The notes below the pieces were generated by a model. It saw only the letters and a program-made list of their open reading frames with translations, was not told the DNA's origin and ran no database searches. Shown here piece by piece: positions 1 to 7,583 of a stretch of 64,000 nt of DNA. Each line of letters opens with the position of its first letter. The first letter of the stretch is position 1. The translations under genes and the position numbers were made by a program. Source of the DNA: Shinella sp. CPCC 101442 (lineage in GTDB: Bacteria > Pseudomonadota > Alphaproteobacteria > Rhizobiales > Rhizobiaceae); assembly GCF_024704725.1 (NCBI RefSeq), contig NZ_JALIQS010000003.1, forward strand, positions 682,001-746,000, written 5' to 3'.

Positions 1-378
1 GACGGTCGCGCCATCCTCAAGCTTGTCGATCGCATCGATCTTCGTCGAATAGGCGACGAAGGGCTCGATATGCACGGGCACGATCGGAACGAGTTCCGTA
101 CCGCGCTGCTTGTTGTAGTCATTGAGGAACGGGCGGTACTGGTAGTAATTGGCGTCGAGTTCGCCGGAAACCAGCTGCGCGTTCGGCTGGATGTAATCCG
201 TGAAGACGCGGATATCGAGATCGAGGCCGTCCTTGGCCAGGATCGGCTTCACGAATTCAAGGATTTCCGCGTGCGGGATGGCGGTGGCGCCGACGACGAG
301 CGTCTCGTCCGCCTTGGCGGAGCCAAAGGCGGCAAGCGCCAGGCCGGCGGCGATGGTGATGGATTTCAGGATGCGCAT
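1..378 (-). CDS. metQ: D-methionine ABC transporter substrate-binding protein MetQ (partial, N-terminal part)
   Basis: Only the first 126 residues are inside the window; the gene runs off the left edge. The start ATG is at 376-378. A signal peptide of about 22 residues ends in an SAKA-DE type site, with no lipobox cysteine, so the product is probably a free periplasmic protein rather than an NlpA-type lipoprotein. The mature region (TLVVGATAIPHAEIL, then the YYQYRPFLNDYN segment) is typical of the NlpA/MetQ family that binds methionine for MetNI. It lies 20 bases after metI in the order metN-metI-metQ, which supports the assignment. The ligand could also be another methionine-like organosulfur compound. 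Confidence 0.88.
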   Translation of the reverse strand, partial: MRILKSITIAAGLALAAFGSAKADETLVVGATAIPHAEILEFVKPILAKDGLDLDIRVFTDYIQPNAQLVSGELDANYYQYRPFLNDYNKQRGTELVPIVPVHIEPFVAYSTKIDAIDKLEDGATV

Positions 379-398
379 GTGGGTCCTCCGAGCGCTGG

Positions 399-1058
399 TC
401 ATTTGCGGGAAAAGTGGGTGACGAGGCGGTTGCCGCTCGCCTGGATGAGCTGGACGAAGACGATAAGGATCGCCACGCACACCAGCATGATTTCGGTCTG
501 GAACCGGTGGTAGCCGTAGCGGATCGCCAGATCCCCGAGCCCGCCGCCGCCGATGGCGCCTGACATGGCGGTGTAGTCGACGAGCACGATGGCCGTGACG
601 GTGACGGCGGCGAGCAGGCTGGGCAACGCCTCTGGCAGAACGGCGCGAAAAATCGTCTGGGTGGTCGAGGCGCCCATGGCGAGGCTCGCCTCGATGATGC
701 CGCGATCGACCTCGCGCAGCGCCGTTTCCACCAGCCGTGCAAAAAACGGGGCCGTGCCGACGACGAGCGGGAAGATGACGCCGCGAATGCCGAGCGATGT
801 GCCCGTGACGATGACCGTGATGGGCATCAGCACGATGAGCAGGATGATGAAGGGCACCGAGCGGATGATGCTCAGCACGAAGGACAGGCTGCCATAGGCG
901 ACCGGCGCCTGGAACAGCTGCTGCCGGCCGGTGAGGAAGAGCAGGATGCCGAGCGGCAGGCCGACGAGGACGGTGAGCAGCAGCGCGCCGCCGACCATGG
1001 CCAGCGTCTGGGCCAAGGCTGCACCGATATCGCCCCAGTAGAGATTTTCAAACGACAT
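399..1058 (-). CDS. metI: D-methionine ABC transporter permease MetI
   Basis: The protein has 219 residues and about five hydrophobic segments, as usual for MetI. It forms the inner-membrane channel of the MetNIQ methionine importer. The conserved cytoplasmic loop that contacts the ATPase is visible (EASLAMGAS followed by LPEALPSL). The start is placed at the ATG at 1056-1058, which begins MSFENLYWGDIG; an upstream in-frame extension is unlike the family and overlaps metN heavily. The chosen start overlaps the metN stop by 11 bases, a sign of translational coupling. metQ follows 20 bases downstream. Confidence 0.93.
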   Translation of the reverse strand: MSFENLYWGDIGAALAQTLAMVGGALLLTVLVGLPLGILLFLTGRQQLFQAPVAYGSLSFVLSIIRSVPFIILLIVLMPITVIVTGTSLGIRGVIFPLVVGTAPFFARLVETALREVDRGIIEASLAMGASTTQTIFRAVLPEALPSLLAAVTVTAIVLVDYTAMSGAIGGGGLGDLAIRYGYHRFQTEIMLVCVAILIVFVQLIQASGNRLVTHFSRK

Positions 1059-2100
1059 GGCGCGGCCTTTCCTCGACCTGCGGCAGGGGCAGCCCGGCCT
1101 GCAATTCCACATCGACGCCGCTCGCTCTCAGGCCGGCGATCGCGCCGGCCACATCCCTCCCGCTGAGCGATACGGTGAACTGGGCATAGGGGGTCTCGCG
1201 GATGTGACCGACGCGACCGGCAAGGATTGCGTAGTCCACGAGGTTTTCGCGGGCGATACGGCCGAGAATGGGTTTGTGTGCGGCAGGCCCCGTGAAGGTG
1301 AGGCGCACCGCGCGACCGCCGAGATCGGAGGCGGCGATCGCATCCAGCGAGCCGCCATCCGGCTCGGCCTCCCGCACGAGGCGCAGCGTCGCGGCATGGC
1401 GCGGATGCAGAAAGACATCCGTCACCGGCCCCTCCTCCACCACGCGGCCACGGTCGAGCACAGCGACGCGGTCGCAGGTTCGGCGGATGACGTCCATCTC
1501 GTGGGTGATGAGCACGACGGTGACGCCGAGATCGCGGTTGATCTGGCGCAGCAGGTCGAGCACGGCACCCGTCGTCTGCGGGTCGAGCGCACTCGTCGCC
1601 TCGTCGCAGAGCAGCACCTGCGGCTCGGAGGCCAGCGCCCTGGCTATGCCGACGCGCTGCTTCTGCCCGCCCGACAGCTGACGCGGATATTTTGTCGCGT
1701 GTTCGGACAGGCCGACGCGCTCGAGCAGTGCTGCCACGCGCTCGGCGATCTCGATCTTGCCGTACTGGCCGGTCAGCTCCAGCGGATAGGCGACATTGCC
1801 GGCGACGGTACGGGCGCTGAGCAGGTTGAAATGCTGGAACACCATGCCGATCGACCGGCGCAGGTCCCGCAGCCGTTCACCCCTTGCATCCGTCACCCGC
1901 TCGCCGGCGACGAAAACCTCGCCACCATCAGGGCGCTCGAGCAGGTTGATCAACCGCACCAGCGTGGACTTCCCCGCACCGGAGGAGCCGATGATGCCAA
2001 AAATCTCGCCCTTGGCGATGGTGAGGTCGATGCCGTCGAGGGCCGCGACCGCGCCTTCCTTGCCGGCAAAGCTTTTCGTGATGCCTTCGAGCCGGATCAT
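1048..2100 (-). CDS. metN: Methionine ABC transporter ATP-binding protein MetN
   Basis: The 350-residue ATPase energises methionine import by MetIQ. Walker A (GSSGAGKST) lies at residues 38-46, the ABC signature LSGGQKQRV and the Walker B segment VLLCDEATS follow, and a C-terminal extension of about 80 residues matches the NIL (ACT-like) domain that senses methionine and causes trans-inhibition in this family. The start ATG at 2098-2100 gives the family N-terminus MIRLEGITKSF; a longer frame upstream only overlaps the preceding gene. The gap to the upstream monooxygenase gene is 4 bases, so the two are almost certainly co-transcribed. Confidence 0.95.
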   Translation of the reverse strand: MIRLEGITKSFAGKEGAVAALDGIDLTIAKGEIFGIIGSSGAGKSTLVRLINLLERPDGGEVFVAGERVTDARGERLRDLRRSIGMVFQHFNLLSARTVAGNVAYPLELTGQYGKIEIAERVAALLERVGLSEHATKYPRQLSGGQKQRVGIARALASEPQVLLCDEATSALDPQTTGAVLDLLRQINRDLGVTVVLITHEMDVIRRTCDRVAVLDRGRVVEEGPVTDVFLHPRHAATLRLVREAEPDGGSLDAIAASDLGGRAVRLTFTGPAAHKPILGRIARENLVDYAILAGRVGHIRETPYAQFTVSLSGRDVAGAIAGLRASGVDVELQAGLPLPQVEERPRHVV

Positions 2101-2104
2101 CGTG

Positions 2105-3337
2105 TCAGCCCGCGCTCGCGCCGATGCGCCACTGATAGGGCGGCGGCGTGCCGTTGACGGCGAAGTCGCCGATGATGCGATGCTTGTAGATGCGCGGATT
2201 GTGGGAGGCCAGCGTGCGGGCATTGCGCCAGTGACGATCGAGGCCGGCAGGCTTCTTGGTCGCGGACGCACCAAGCGCATCGAACAGCAGGGTCGAGGCC
2301 TCGAGGATCAGGTCGGAAACGACCGTCTGGGCCTGCGCCGCTTCAAGCTCGGCAATCGCGTTCGCCTTTTCCTCGGCATCGGCGTCGTCTGCGAAATGCG
2401 CCTCGAAGGCACGCTGCAGGCTGGCGGCCGCCTGAAGCGTGATGGCGGTCGCGGCGTAGGCAGCCGCACGGATGCGGCCGACAACCTGCAGCACCTGCGG
2501 GTCCTCGCTGGAACGCGCGGCGGCGGCATGGGTATAGGTGCGGCGGCGCTCGGCGACAGCCTTGGCGACGTCATTCGTGATCGCCCGGCCGATGCCGGCG
2601 AGCGTTGCGAGATGCACGAGCTGGTAGAAGGCGGCCGAATATTTGAAGCGCTCGTCGTCGATGACGATATCCTGCGGCTCCACCGTCACATCGCGGAAGG
2701 TCGTCGTGCCGCTCGCCGTCAGGATCTGGCCAAAACCGTCCCAGTCGTCGACGACGTCGACGCCCTCGGCATGACGACGCACGGCGACCGAAATACCCTC
2801 GCCCTGCGCATTGGAGGCGCCGACATCGATCCAGTCGGCAAAGAGCGAGCCGGTCGTATAATATTTCGCGCCGTTGAGAACGAGCCTGCCATCCTTCTCC
2901 GCGACATTGGTCGAGAAGCGGTCGAGGGCGGCACCGGTGCCGATCTCGCTCCAGGCATTGCCGGTGATCTCGCCGCCGCCGATGCGGCCGAGCCAAAGGC
3001 CGCGACGCTCGGCATCCTTGGTGTTGAGGATGTCCTCGGTGAAACCGAAATGGCCGCGCAGCGCCTGCGTAATATTGGAATCGGCCGCCGAAAGCTCGAT
3101 CAGCAAGTTGAAGAACTGCGGCAGGCTGGCACCCTTACCGCCGGCTTCCACGGGCAGGCGCACCGCACCGAAACCCGCTTCCTTCAGGCGGCGGATGGCC
3201 TCGTGCGGCAGGCCGCGGTTGAGATCACGCTCGGTCGCGCTCGTCGCGATCTCTACGAAGATCGGCCGGAACGGCGCAGCCAGTGCTTCATATCCTTCAC
3301 CGGGGCCGGCGCCCCAGGCGTTTTCGATCTGCGTCAT
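2105..3337 (-). CDS. SfnB/DszC-like flavin-dependent monooxygenase (acyl-CoA dehydrogenase fold)
   Basis: The 410-residue protein has the acyl-CoA dehydrogenase fold: an N-terminal helical domain (LNRGLPHEAIRRLKEAGFG), a central beta domain (GNAWSEIGTG and GAKYYTTGS) and a C-terminal helical domain. The FLP/HEAI-type start and the lack of fatty-acid genes nearby point to the SfnB/DszC branch, FMNH2-dependent oxygenases that act on sulfones, thiophenes or other organosulfur compounds under sulfur starvation. It is the first gene of a leftward unit with metNIQ 4 bases downstream, which fits release or salvage of sulfur. The substrate cannot be read from the sequence. A general acyl-CoA dehydrogenase role is less likely. 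Confidence 0.8.
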   Translation of the reverse strand: MTQIENAWGAGPGEGYEALAAPFRPIFVEIATSATERDLNRGLPHEAIRRLKEAGFGAVRLPVEAGGKGASLPQFFNLLIELSAADSNITQALRGHFGFTEDILNTKDAERRGLWLGRIGGGEITGNAWSEIGTGAALDRFSTNVAEKDGRLVLNGAKYYTTGSLFADWIDVGASNAQGEGISVAVRRHAEGVDVVDDWDGFGQILTASGTTTFRDVTVEPQDIVIDDERFKYSAAFYQLVHLATLAGIGRAITNDVAKAVAERRRTYTHAAAARSSEDPQVLQVVGRIRAAAYAATAITLQAAASLQRAFEAHFADDADAEEKANAIAELEAAQAQTVVSDLILEASTLLFDALGASATKKPAGLDRHWRNARTLASHNPRIYKHRIIGDFAVNGTPPPYQWRIGASAG

Positions 3338-3429
3338 GCTACCCTGCTTCTCGCTGTCGCGCCGGGGGTGATGTGCCCGGCCACGTTTGGAATTGATCGC
3401 GAGAGTAGCCTTCGCCTTACCGAAATACA

Positions 3430-3453
3430 GAAATTCTATCTTTTATATGTATT
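3430..3453 (+). promoter_or_regulatory. Candidate sulfur-region operator, copy A
   Basis: The site contains AAATACAG followed by AAATTCTAT and an AT-rich tail. Copy D near 10461 aligns with it over about 28 bases (AAATACAG, one base, AATT, one base, TAT). It lies about 100 bases upstream of the leftward SfnB-like/metNIQ unit. Regulatory function is inferred only from recurrence at five promoters in this region. Confidence 0.4.
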
Positions 3454-3633
3454 TTAAAGTGGAATGACGTTTCTTTTTACGTGGCCGGCTTGAGAGGAGC
3501 CATCCCGAACGCCCCTCTCACCCATCTCCGGCACTCCGGCGGGATTTTCGCGAGCGGGCCGGCAAAGCGAAAACTTTTCCCGTCTTCGCCGTCATTTTGA
3601 GCGGACCTGCCTTTGAATGCGCTGAAAAGCATA

Positions 3634-3653
3634 TAATTCTTATAGACAATAAG
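3634..3653 (+). promoter_or_regulatory. Candidate sulfur-region operator, copy B
   Basis: The sequence AATTCTTATAGACAATAA lies about 15-35 bases upstream of the 61-aa peptide start. It matches copies C and D (AATCTATAAACAATA and AATTTTATAGATAATA). It may also overlap the -10 region of the promoter for the peptide and regulator pair. Confidence 0.4.
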
Positions 3654-3667
3654 CGCAGGGGATTTTC

Positions 3668-3853
3668 ATGGCAGCAGAGAATGCGAAGATCGTTGATTTC
3701 CAGGCCTATCGCGATGCCCGCCGCAAGCCGGCAGCGCCCGTCGCGGCCCTGCCCGTCGGGCAGGCCATCAGCGGCCTGCAGCCAATGATGGTATGGGTGC
3801 CGGTCTGGACCTTCGTGCCCATGATGCCGAGCCCGTGGATCCATGCGCAGTGA
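3668..3853 (+). CDS. Small 61-residue protein upstream of the XRE-cupin regulator
   Basis: The frame starts with ATG after an AGGGGA ribosome-binding site and encodes 61 residues. The N-terminal half is charged (KIVDFQAYRDARRK); the C-terminal half is hydrophobic and rich in Met, Pro and Trp (MMVWVPVWTFVPMMP). No known domain is recognised. The last 11 bases overlap the start of the regulator gene, so its translation probably drives that of the regulator. It may be a leader peptide, a small membrane-associated protein or a partner of the regulator. The clear ribosome-binding site and the overlap are the main evidence that it is real. Confidence 0.65.
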   Translation: MAAENAKIVDFQAYRDARRKPAAPVAALPVGQAISGLQPMMVWVPVWTFVPMMPSPWIHAQ

Positions 3854-4463
3854 GCTCCTGGCGAGTTTTCCCCAGCCGGAACACCATGACCCCTCCGAGG
3901 CGATCTGCCTGCGCACCGGCCAGAACCTGCGGCGGCTGAGGACACGGCGGGGCTATTCCCTCGACCGCCTAGCCAAGGTTTCCGGCGTCAGTCGCGCCAT
4001 GCTGGGGCAGATCGAGACGGGCAAGAGCAGCCCGACGCTGACCATCCTCGCCAGGATTGCCGCGGCGCTGGAAGTCTCCTGCGGCTCGCTGATCATCGAG
4101 GACGAGGAGCCGACGACGGTGCTTTTGACGCGCGCCGCCTCCAAGACGCTCTCCTCCAGCGACGGCCGGTTCGAGACACGCGCGCTCTTTCCCTATGAAG
4201 GCGACCGGACGGTGGAGTTTTACGAACTTCGCCTCGCGCCCCACCACGCCGAGCGCGCCGATGCGCACCGCGACGGCACCGTGGAAAATCTCGTCGTCGC
4301 CGAAGGCACGGTCGAGGTGGTGGTGGGCAAGCAGCCCTATATCCTCGGCGAGGGCGATGCGCTGGTCTTCGAGGCGGACGTGCCGCACGTTTATCGCAAC
4401 ATGACGGGCGGCCCGGCACTGGTCTATCTCGTCTCGACCTATCGCGAAGTGATCCACATATAA
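3843..4463 (+). CDS. XRE-family regulator with C-terminal cupin domain
   Basis: The 206-residue protein has an N-terminal Cro/C1-type helix-turn-helix at about residues 25-80 (LRRLRTRRGYSLDRLAKVSGVS, then LGQIETGKSSPT) and a C-terminal cupin at about 115-200 (small-molecule sensor, with LGEGDALVFEADVPH). This layout is typical of regulators that respond to amino acids, sulfur compounds or polyamines. The start at 3843 lies inside the end of the 61-aa gene and has no strong ribosome-binding site of its own, consistent with translational coupling. Its position among organosulfur operons suggests it controls some of them; this is inferred. Confidence 0.9.
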   Translation: MRSELLASFPQPEHHDPSEAICLRTGQNLRRLRTRRGYSLDRLAKVSGVSRAMLGQIETGKSSPTLTILARIAAALEVSCGSLIIEDEEPTTVLLTRAASKTLSSSDGRFETRALFPYEGDRTVEFYELRLAPHHAERADAHRDGTVENLVVAEGTVEVVVGKQPYILGEGDALVFEADVPHVYRNMTGGPALVYLVSTYREVIHI

Positions 4464-4465
4464 AA

Positions 4466-4485
4466 GGCCTCCCCGAAGGGAGGCC
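4466..4485. terminator. Bidirectional hairpin terminator
   Basis: A perfect 8-bp stem (GGCCTCCC/GGGAGGCC) closes a CGAA loop directly after the regulator stop codon. Read leftward, the hairpin is followed by TTTTA, so it is the better terminator for the Met-rich gene ending at 4509; it can also end the rightward regulator transcript. Confidence 0.75.
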
Positions 4486-4508
4486 CTGAAAGCGCGGTGC
4501 CGGTGGCC

Positions 4509-4856
4509 TTAAGCGGCCATGTTGCAGCACATCATCATGCCGCCGCACATCATCATCATCGGCATGCCGCCGCTCATCATGGACATCATGCGCTTGCAGC
4601 ATTCCATGAACATGGCCTGATCCATGCCTTCCATCGGCTTCATTTCGCACATCATGCCGGTGTCGGTCATCTTGCAGGTCATCATGCCCATCATCATCGG
4701 CATCGGCATCATCATGGGCATGCCGCCCATCATCGGCATCATACCGTTCATGGGCATCATGCCGTTCATCATCGGCATCATGCCATTCATCATCGGCTGG
4801 CCCATGCCGCCCATCATCGCGTTCATCATCGGCATCATGTTCATGGCAGTGTTCAT
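4509..4856 (-). CDS. Extremely methionine-rich small protein
   Basis: From the ATG at 4854-4856 the product has 115 residues, of which about 53 are Met and 7 are Cys, with Gly, Pro and Asn making most of the rest (repeated NGMMP-type units). A GGGAG ribosome-binding site lies 6 bases upstream, and a terminator hairpin with a T-run follows the stop. I recognise no characterised family. The Met and Cys clusters could bind Cu(I) or another soft metal, store sulfur, or scavenge oxidants. No clear signal peptide is seen from this start. The gene sits between sulfur-assimilation units, which makes a sulfur-related role worth testing. A longer start at 4895 exists but lacks a good binding site. Confidence 0.75.
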   Translation of the reverse strand: MNTAMNMMPMMNAMMGGMGQPMMNGMMPMMNGMMPMNGMMPMMGGMPMMMPMPMMMGMMTCKMTDTGMMCEMKPMEGMDQAMFMECCKRMMSMMSGGMPMMMMCGGMMMCCNMAA

Positions 4857-5063
4857 GGAGGTCTCCCGGCCGGCGGCCCGTGTTTCGCGTTTCAATGAGA
4901 GTGTGGGTAATTAATGCGCGAAACGACCTCAAGAGGATAAATCGTTCCAAGATTATTTCCTCCAATAGAACGAACACTTGGTTGGCCACAGACGAAAATC
5001 GGACTGATATCGCGGAAATCCCTCCAATATCTGAGAGGGCGGCGGCCCCTCCAGAACGAAAAA

Positions 5064-5089
5064 CCCCGGCGCGAGGAGGAGCGCCGGGG
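5064..5089 (-). terminator. Rho-independent terminator of the sulfonate/metY operon
   Basis: A 9-bp GC stem (CCCCGGCGC/GCGCCGGGG) with an 8-base loop lies 30 bases after the metY stop and is followed, reading leftward, by TTTTTCG. Confidence 0.85.
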
Positions 5090-5118
5090 CATTTGGCCGA
5101 TTGGGTCGGGGCGTGGCG

Positions 5119-6480
5119 TCAGGCCAGCGCGATGGCCCGCTCCAGATCGGCGATCAGGTCATCGGGATGTTCGAGACCGATGGAGAGGCGCACGTAGCCC
5201 GGCGTGACGCCCGTCGCGAGCTGGTCCTCCAGCGAAAGCTGCGAGTGGGTGGTCGTCGAGGGATGGATCGCCAGCGAGCGCGCATCGCCGATATTGGCGA
5301 GATGGTAGAAGAGCTGGAGGCTGTCGATGAAGCGGCGGCCCGCCTCGCGCCCACCCTTCAGCTCGAACCCGACCAACGCACCGAAATAGCCGGGCTTGAA
5401 ATACTTGTCCGCCCGCGCCTTGGCCGTGCCCTCCTGAAACTTCGGGAAGATCACGCGCTCGACCTTGGCGTGGCCCTTGAGGAATTCAGCGACCTTCACC
5501 GCGTTCTCGTTGTGCTGGCGCAGGCGCAGCGGCAGGGTTTCGAGGCCCTGGATGAACTGGAAGGCATTTTGCGGGCTGATGGCGGCTCCCAGATCGCGCA
5601 GCAGAACCGCGCGGGCGCGCAGAATGTAGGGGTGGAAGCCGATGGCCTCGGCCTTCTCGATCCAGGTCTTGCCCTGGTAGCTCGAATCCGGCTCCGTGAG
5701 GTTCGGCTGCCGATCAGGGTTTTCGGTCCAGGGGAAGGTGCCGCTGTCAATGATCGCACCGCCGATCGAGGTGCCGTGGCCGCCGATATATTTCGTCGTC
5801 GAATAGACGACGACGGCCGCCCCATGCTCCAGCGGACGAATAACCAGCGGCGCAGCCGTGTTGTCGACGATCAACGGAATGCCGTGCCGGCGGCCGATGG
5901 CGGCGACCTCGGCGATGGGGAACAGTTCCAGCTTCGGGTTCGGCAAGGATTCGGCGTAATAGGCGCGCGTGCGCTCGTCCGTGGCCTTTTCGAAAGCTTC
6001 CGGATCGGACGCATCGACGAAGCGTGTTTCGATGCCGAAGCTCTTCAGCGTCGCGGCAAAGAGCGCCCAGGTGCCGCCGTAGAGCCCGGCCGCGCTGACG
6101 ATGTTATCGCCGGCGCGCGCGACATTCAGGATGGCGAAGGCCGATGCCGCCTGACCGGACGAGAGCGCGAGCGCGGCCGCCCCGCCTTCCAGCTCGGCAA
6201 GGCGCTGCTCGAAGGCATCCTGCGTCGGGTTGGAGACGCGGGTGTAGAGATGGCCAGGCGCCTCGAGCGCAAAGAGCTTGTCGGCGCCGTCGGTCCCGGG
6301 CAGCTGGAAGGAGGATGTCTGATAGATCGGAACGGCAACCGCGCCGGTCGTTGGATCGTAACGGAAGCTGCCGCCGTGCAGCGCAATGGTTTCCGGATGG
6401 CGGCTCTTGAAAGTCGCGGTTCCCGCCGGGACCTGAACGACATCGTGCTCGGCAACCTCGGGGGCTTGGTGGATCGTCAT
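5119..6480 (-). CDS. metY: O-acetylhomoserine sulfhydrylase / aminocarboxypropyltransferase
   Basis: The 453-residue PLP enzyme belongs to the Cys/Met metabolism family. The PLP-binding lysine is K230 in STTKYIGGHG, and the length exceeds that of cystathionine synthases (about 390), as expected for MetY. The reaction joins O-acetylhomoserine and sulfide to give homocysteine, or accepts methanethiol to give methionine directly. The ATG at 6478-6480 has a strong AAGGAGAA site; longer upstream frames are not supported. It is the last gene of the operon beginning at 9623, before a strong terminator, so sulfide from imported organosulfur compounds could be fixed here. Confidence 0.93.
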   Translation of the reverse strand: MTIHQAPEVAEHDVVQVPAGTATFKSRHPETIALHGGSFRYDPTTGAVAVPIYQTSSFQLPGTDGADKLFALEAPGHLYTRVSNPTQDAFEQRLAELEGGAAALALSSGQAASAFAILNVARAGDNIVSAAGLYGGTWALFAATLKSFGIETRFVDASDPEAFEKATDERTRAYYAESLPNPKLELFPIAEVAAIGRRHGIPLIVDNTAAPLVIRPLEHGAAVVVYSTTKYIGGHGTSIGGAIIDSGTFPWTENPDRQPNLTEPDSSYQGKTWIEKAEAIGFHPYILRARAVLLRDLGAAISPQNAFQFIQGLETLPLRLRQHNENAVKVAEFLKGHAKVERVIFPKFQEGTAKARADKYFKPGYFGALVGFELKGGREAGRRFIDSLQLFYHLANIGDARSLAIHPSTTTHSQLSLEDQLATGVTPGYVRLSIGLEHPDDLIADLERAIALA

Positions 6481-6505
6481 GACACTTCTCCTTGGGTAGG
6501 GGCGC

Positions 6506-6805
6506 TCAGGCGCGCGAGGGACGGACCGACAGAAGGACGCCGGCGACGAGGATGGCCGCAGCGGCCCAGAAAGCTTCCGGCGCGTACCACCGGATGCCGT
6601 AGAGATGGTCGTTGGTGCAGAGCGCCTGCGCGAGCGCGCAGAGATCCGTCGCCCCGGCAATGCAGGTCACCGCCTGGCGGACGGTGAGGTAGTCGGCTGC
6701 AACGACCTTGCTGAAGATCAGCCACCACCAGCCGAGCGACAGCAGCGCGAAGCCGCCGCCCGCGACGGCCACGGCGTGATGGGAAAGGCGCGCGCTAGAC
6801 GTCAT
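6506..6805 (-). CDS. Small two-TM membrane protein of the sulfonate operon
   Basis: The 99-residue product has a hydrophobic segment near residues 10-35 and another near 75-95, separated by a loop with three cysteines (TCIAGATDLCALAQALC). Its start overlaps the end of the ABC ATPase gene by 11 bases and it lies 25 bases before metY, so it is an operon member. I recognise no characterised family. An accessory role in transport or membrane-linked sulfur chemistry is possible but not shown by the sequence. Confidence 0.75.
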   Translation of the reverse strand: MTSSARLSHHAVAVAGGGFALLSLGWWWLIFSKVVAADYLTVRQAVTCIAGATDLCALAQALCTNDHLYGIRWYAPEAFWAAAAILVAGVLLSVRPSRA

Positions 6806-7583
6806 GGGAGATCCCCAGCTTCTCCAGCAGTGACCGGCGGAGCGCTACGAGGCTGGCATCGTCCCGGCGGCGCGGATGGGGCTGATCGACCCTGATTTCC
6901 GCAACGATGGAGGCCGGCCGGTCCGAGAGCACGATGACCCGGTCGGCAAGCAGCAGCGCCTCCTCGACATCATGCGTGACGAGCAGCGCGGTGAAGCCGG
7001 CGCTCTTCCAGAGGTCGAGCAGTTCGTTCTGCATGCGAAGCCGGGTCAGCGAGTCGAGTTTGCCGAAGGGTTCGTCGAGCAGGAGCAGCTTGGGATCGTT
7101 GACCAGCGCACGGGCAAGGGCCGCGCGCTGCGCCATGCCGCCCGAGAGCTGGTGCGGGTAGAAGTCCGCAAAGCCTTCCAGCTTGACGAGCTTCAGCACC
7201 TCGTCGATCCGAAACCCCTTCTCGCCGAGCAGGCCGCGGGCTTCGAGGCCCGTTGCGATATTGGCGCGCACGGTACGCCAGGGAAACAGCGTGGCATCCT
7301 GGAAGACGAGGATGCGGTCCGGGTTCGGCGCGGTGATCGGCCTTCCGTCCTCCAGCACCTTGCCCGTCGTCGCCGTTTCGAGGCCGGCGGCGAGGCGCAG
7401 AAGCGTGGACTTGCCGCAGCCGGAGGGGCCGAGCAGGGCGACGAATTCGCCCGGCGCAATCGTCAGGCTGACATTGTCGAGAACCTGCAGCGACTTGCCG
7501 TCGAGCTCATAGCGGTGGGAAACGCCTTCCACATCGAGAGCGATGCTTTCGACCGGCGTGGCTTCTGCGAGAGCAAGCGCCAT
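6795..7583 (-). CDS. SsuB/TauB-type ABC transporter ATP-binding protein
   Basis: The 262-residue ATPase has Walker A GPSGCGKST at residues 52-60, a Q-loop (VFQDATLFPW), the signature LSGGMAQRAALARAL and Walker B LLLLDEPFG. These match the nitrate/sulfonate/taurine importer group. Its start overlaps the stop of the permease gene by one base, and its end overlaps the small membrane protein gene. The substrate is inferred to be an organosulfur compound from metY in the same operon. Confidence 0.92.
   Translation of the reverse strand: MALALAEATPVESIALDVEGVSHRYELDGKSLQVLDNVSLTIAPGEFVALLGPSGCGKSTLLRLAAGLETATTGKVLEDGRPITAPNPDRILVFQDATLFPWRTVRANIATGLEARGLLGEKGFRIDEVLKLVKLEGFADFYPHQLSGGMAQRAALARALVNDPKLLLLDEPFGKLDSLTRLRMQNELLDLWKSAGFTALLVTHDVEEALLLADRVIVLSDRPASIVAEIRVDQPHPRRRDDASLVALRRSLLEKLGISHDV

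Larger units (their letters stand above)
3338..3667. promoter_or_regulatory. Divergent intergenic region between the SfnB-like gene and the 61-aa peptide gene
   Basis: This 330-base gap has two AT-rich islands, around 3420-3465 and 3630-3655, in otherwise GC-rich DNA. Each lies upstream of one of the two divergent units and carries a copy of the AT-rich motif listed separately. I see no convincing gene in the gap. Promoters for both directions are inferred from the position and composition. Confidence 0.55.

Noticed and set aside
5101-6687. A 528-codon open frame opposite metY
   Set aside because: It lies antisense to a clear MetY gene and its composition (many Arg and Gly) is typical of a GC-rich shadow frame.
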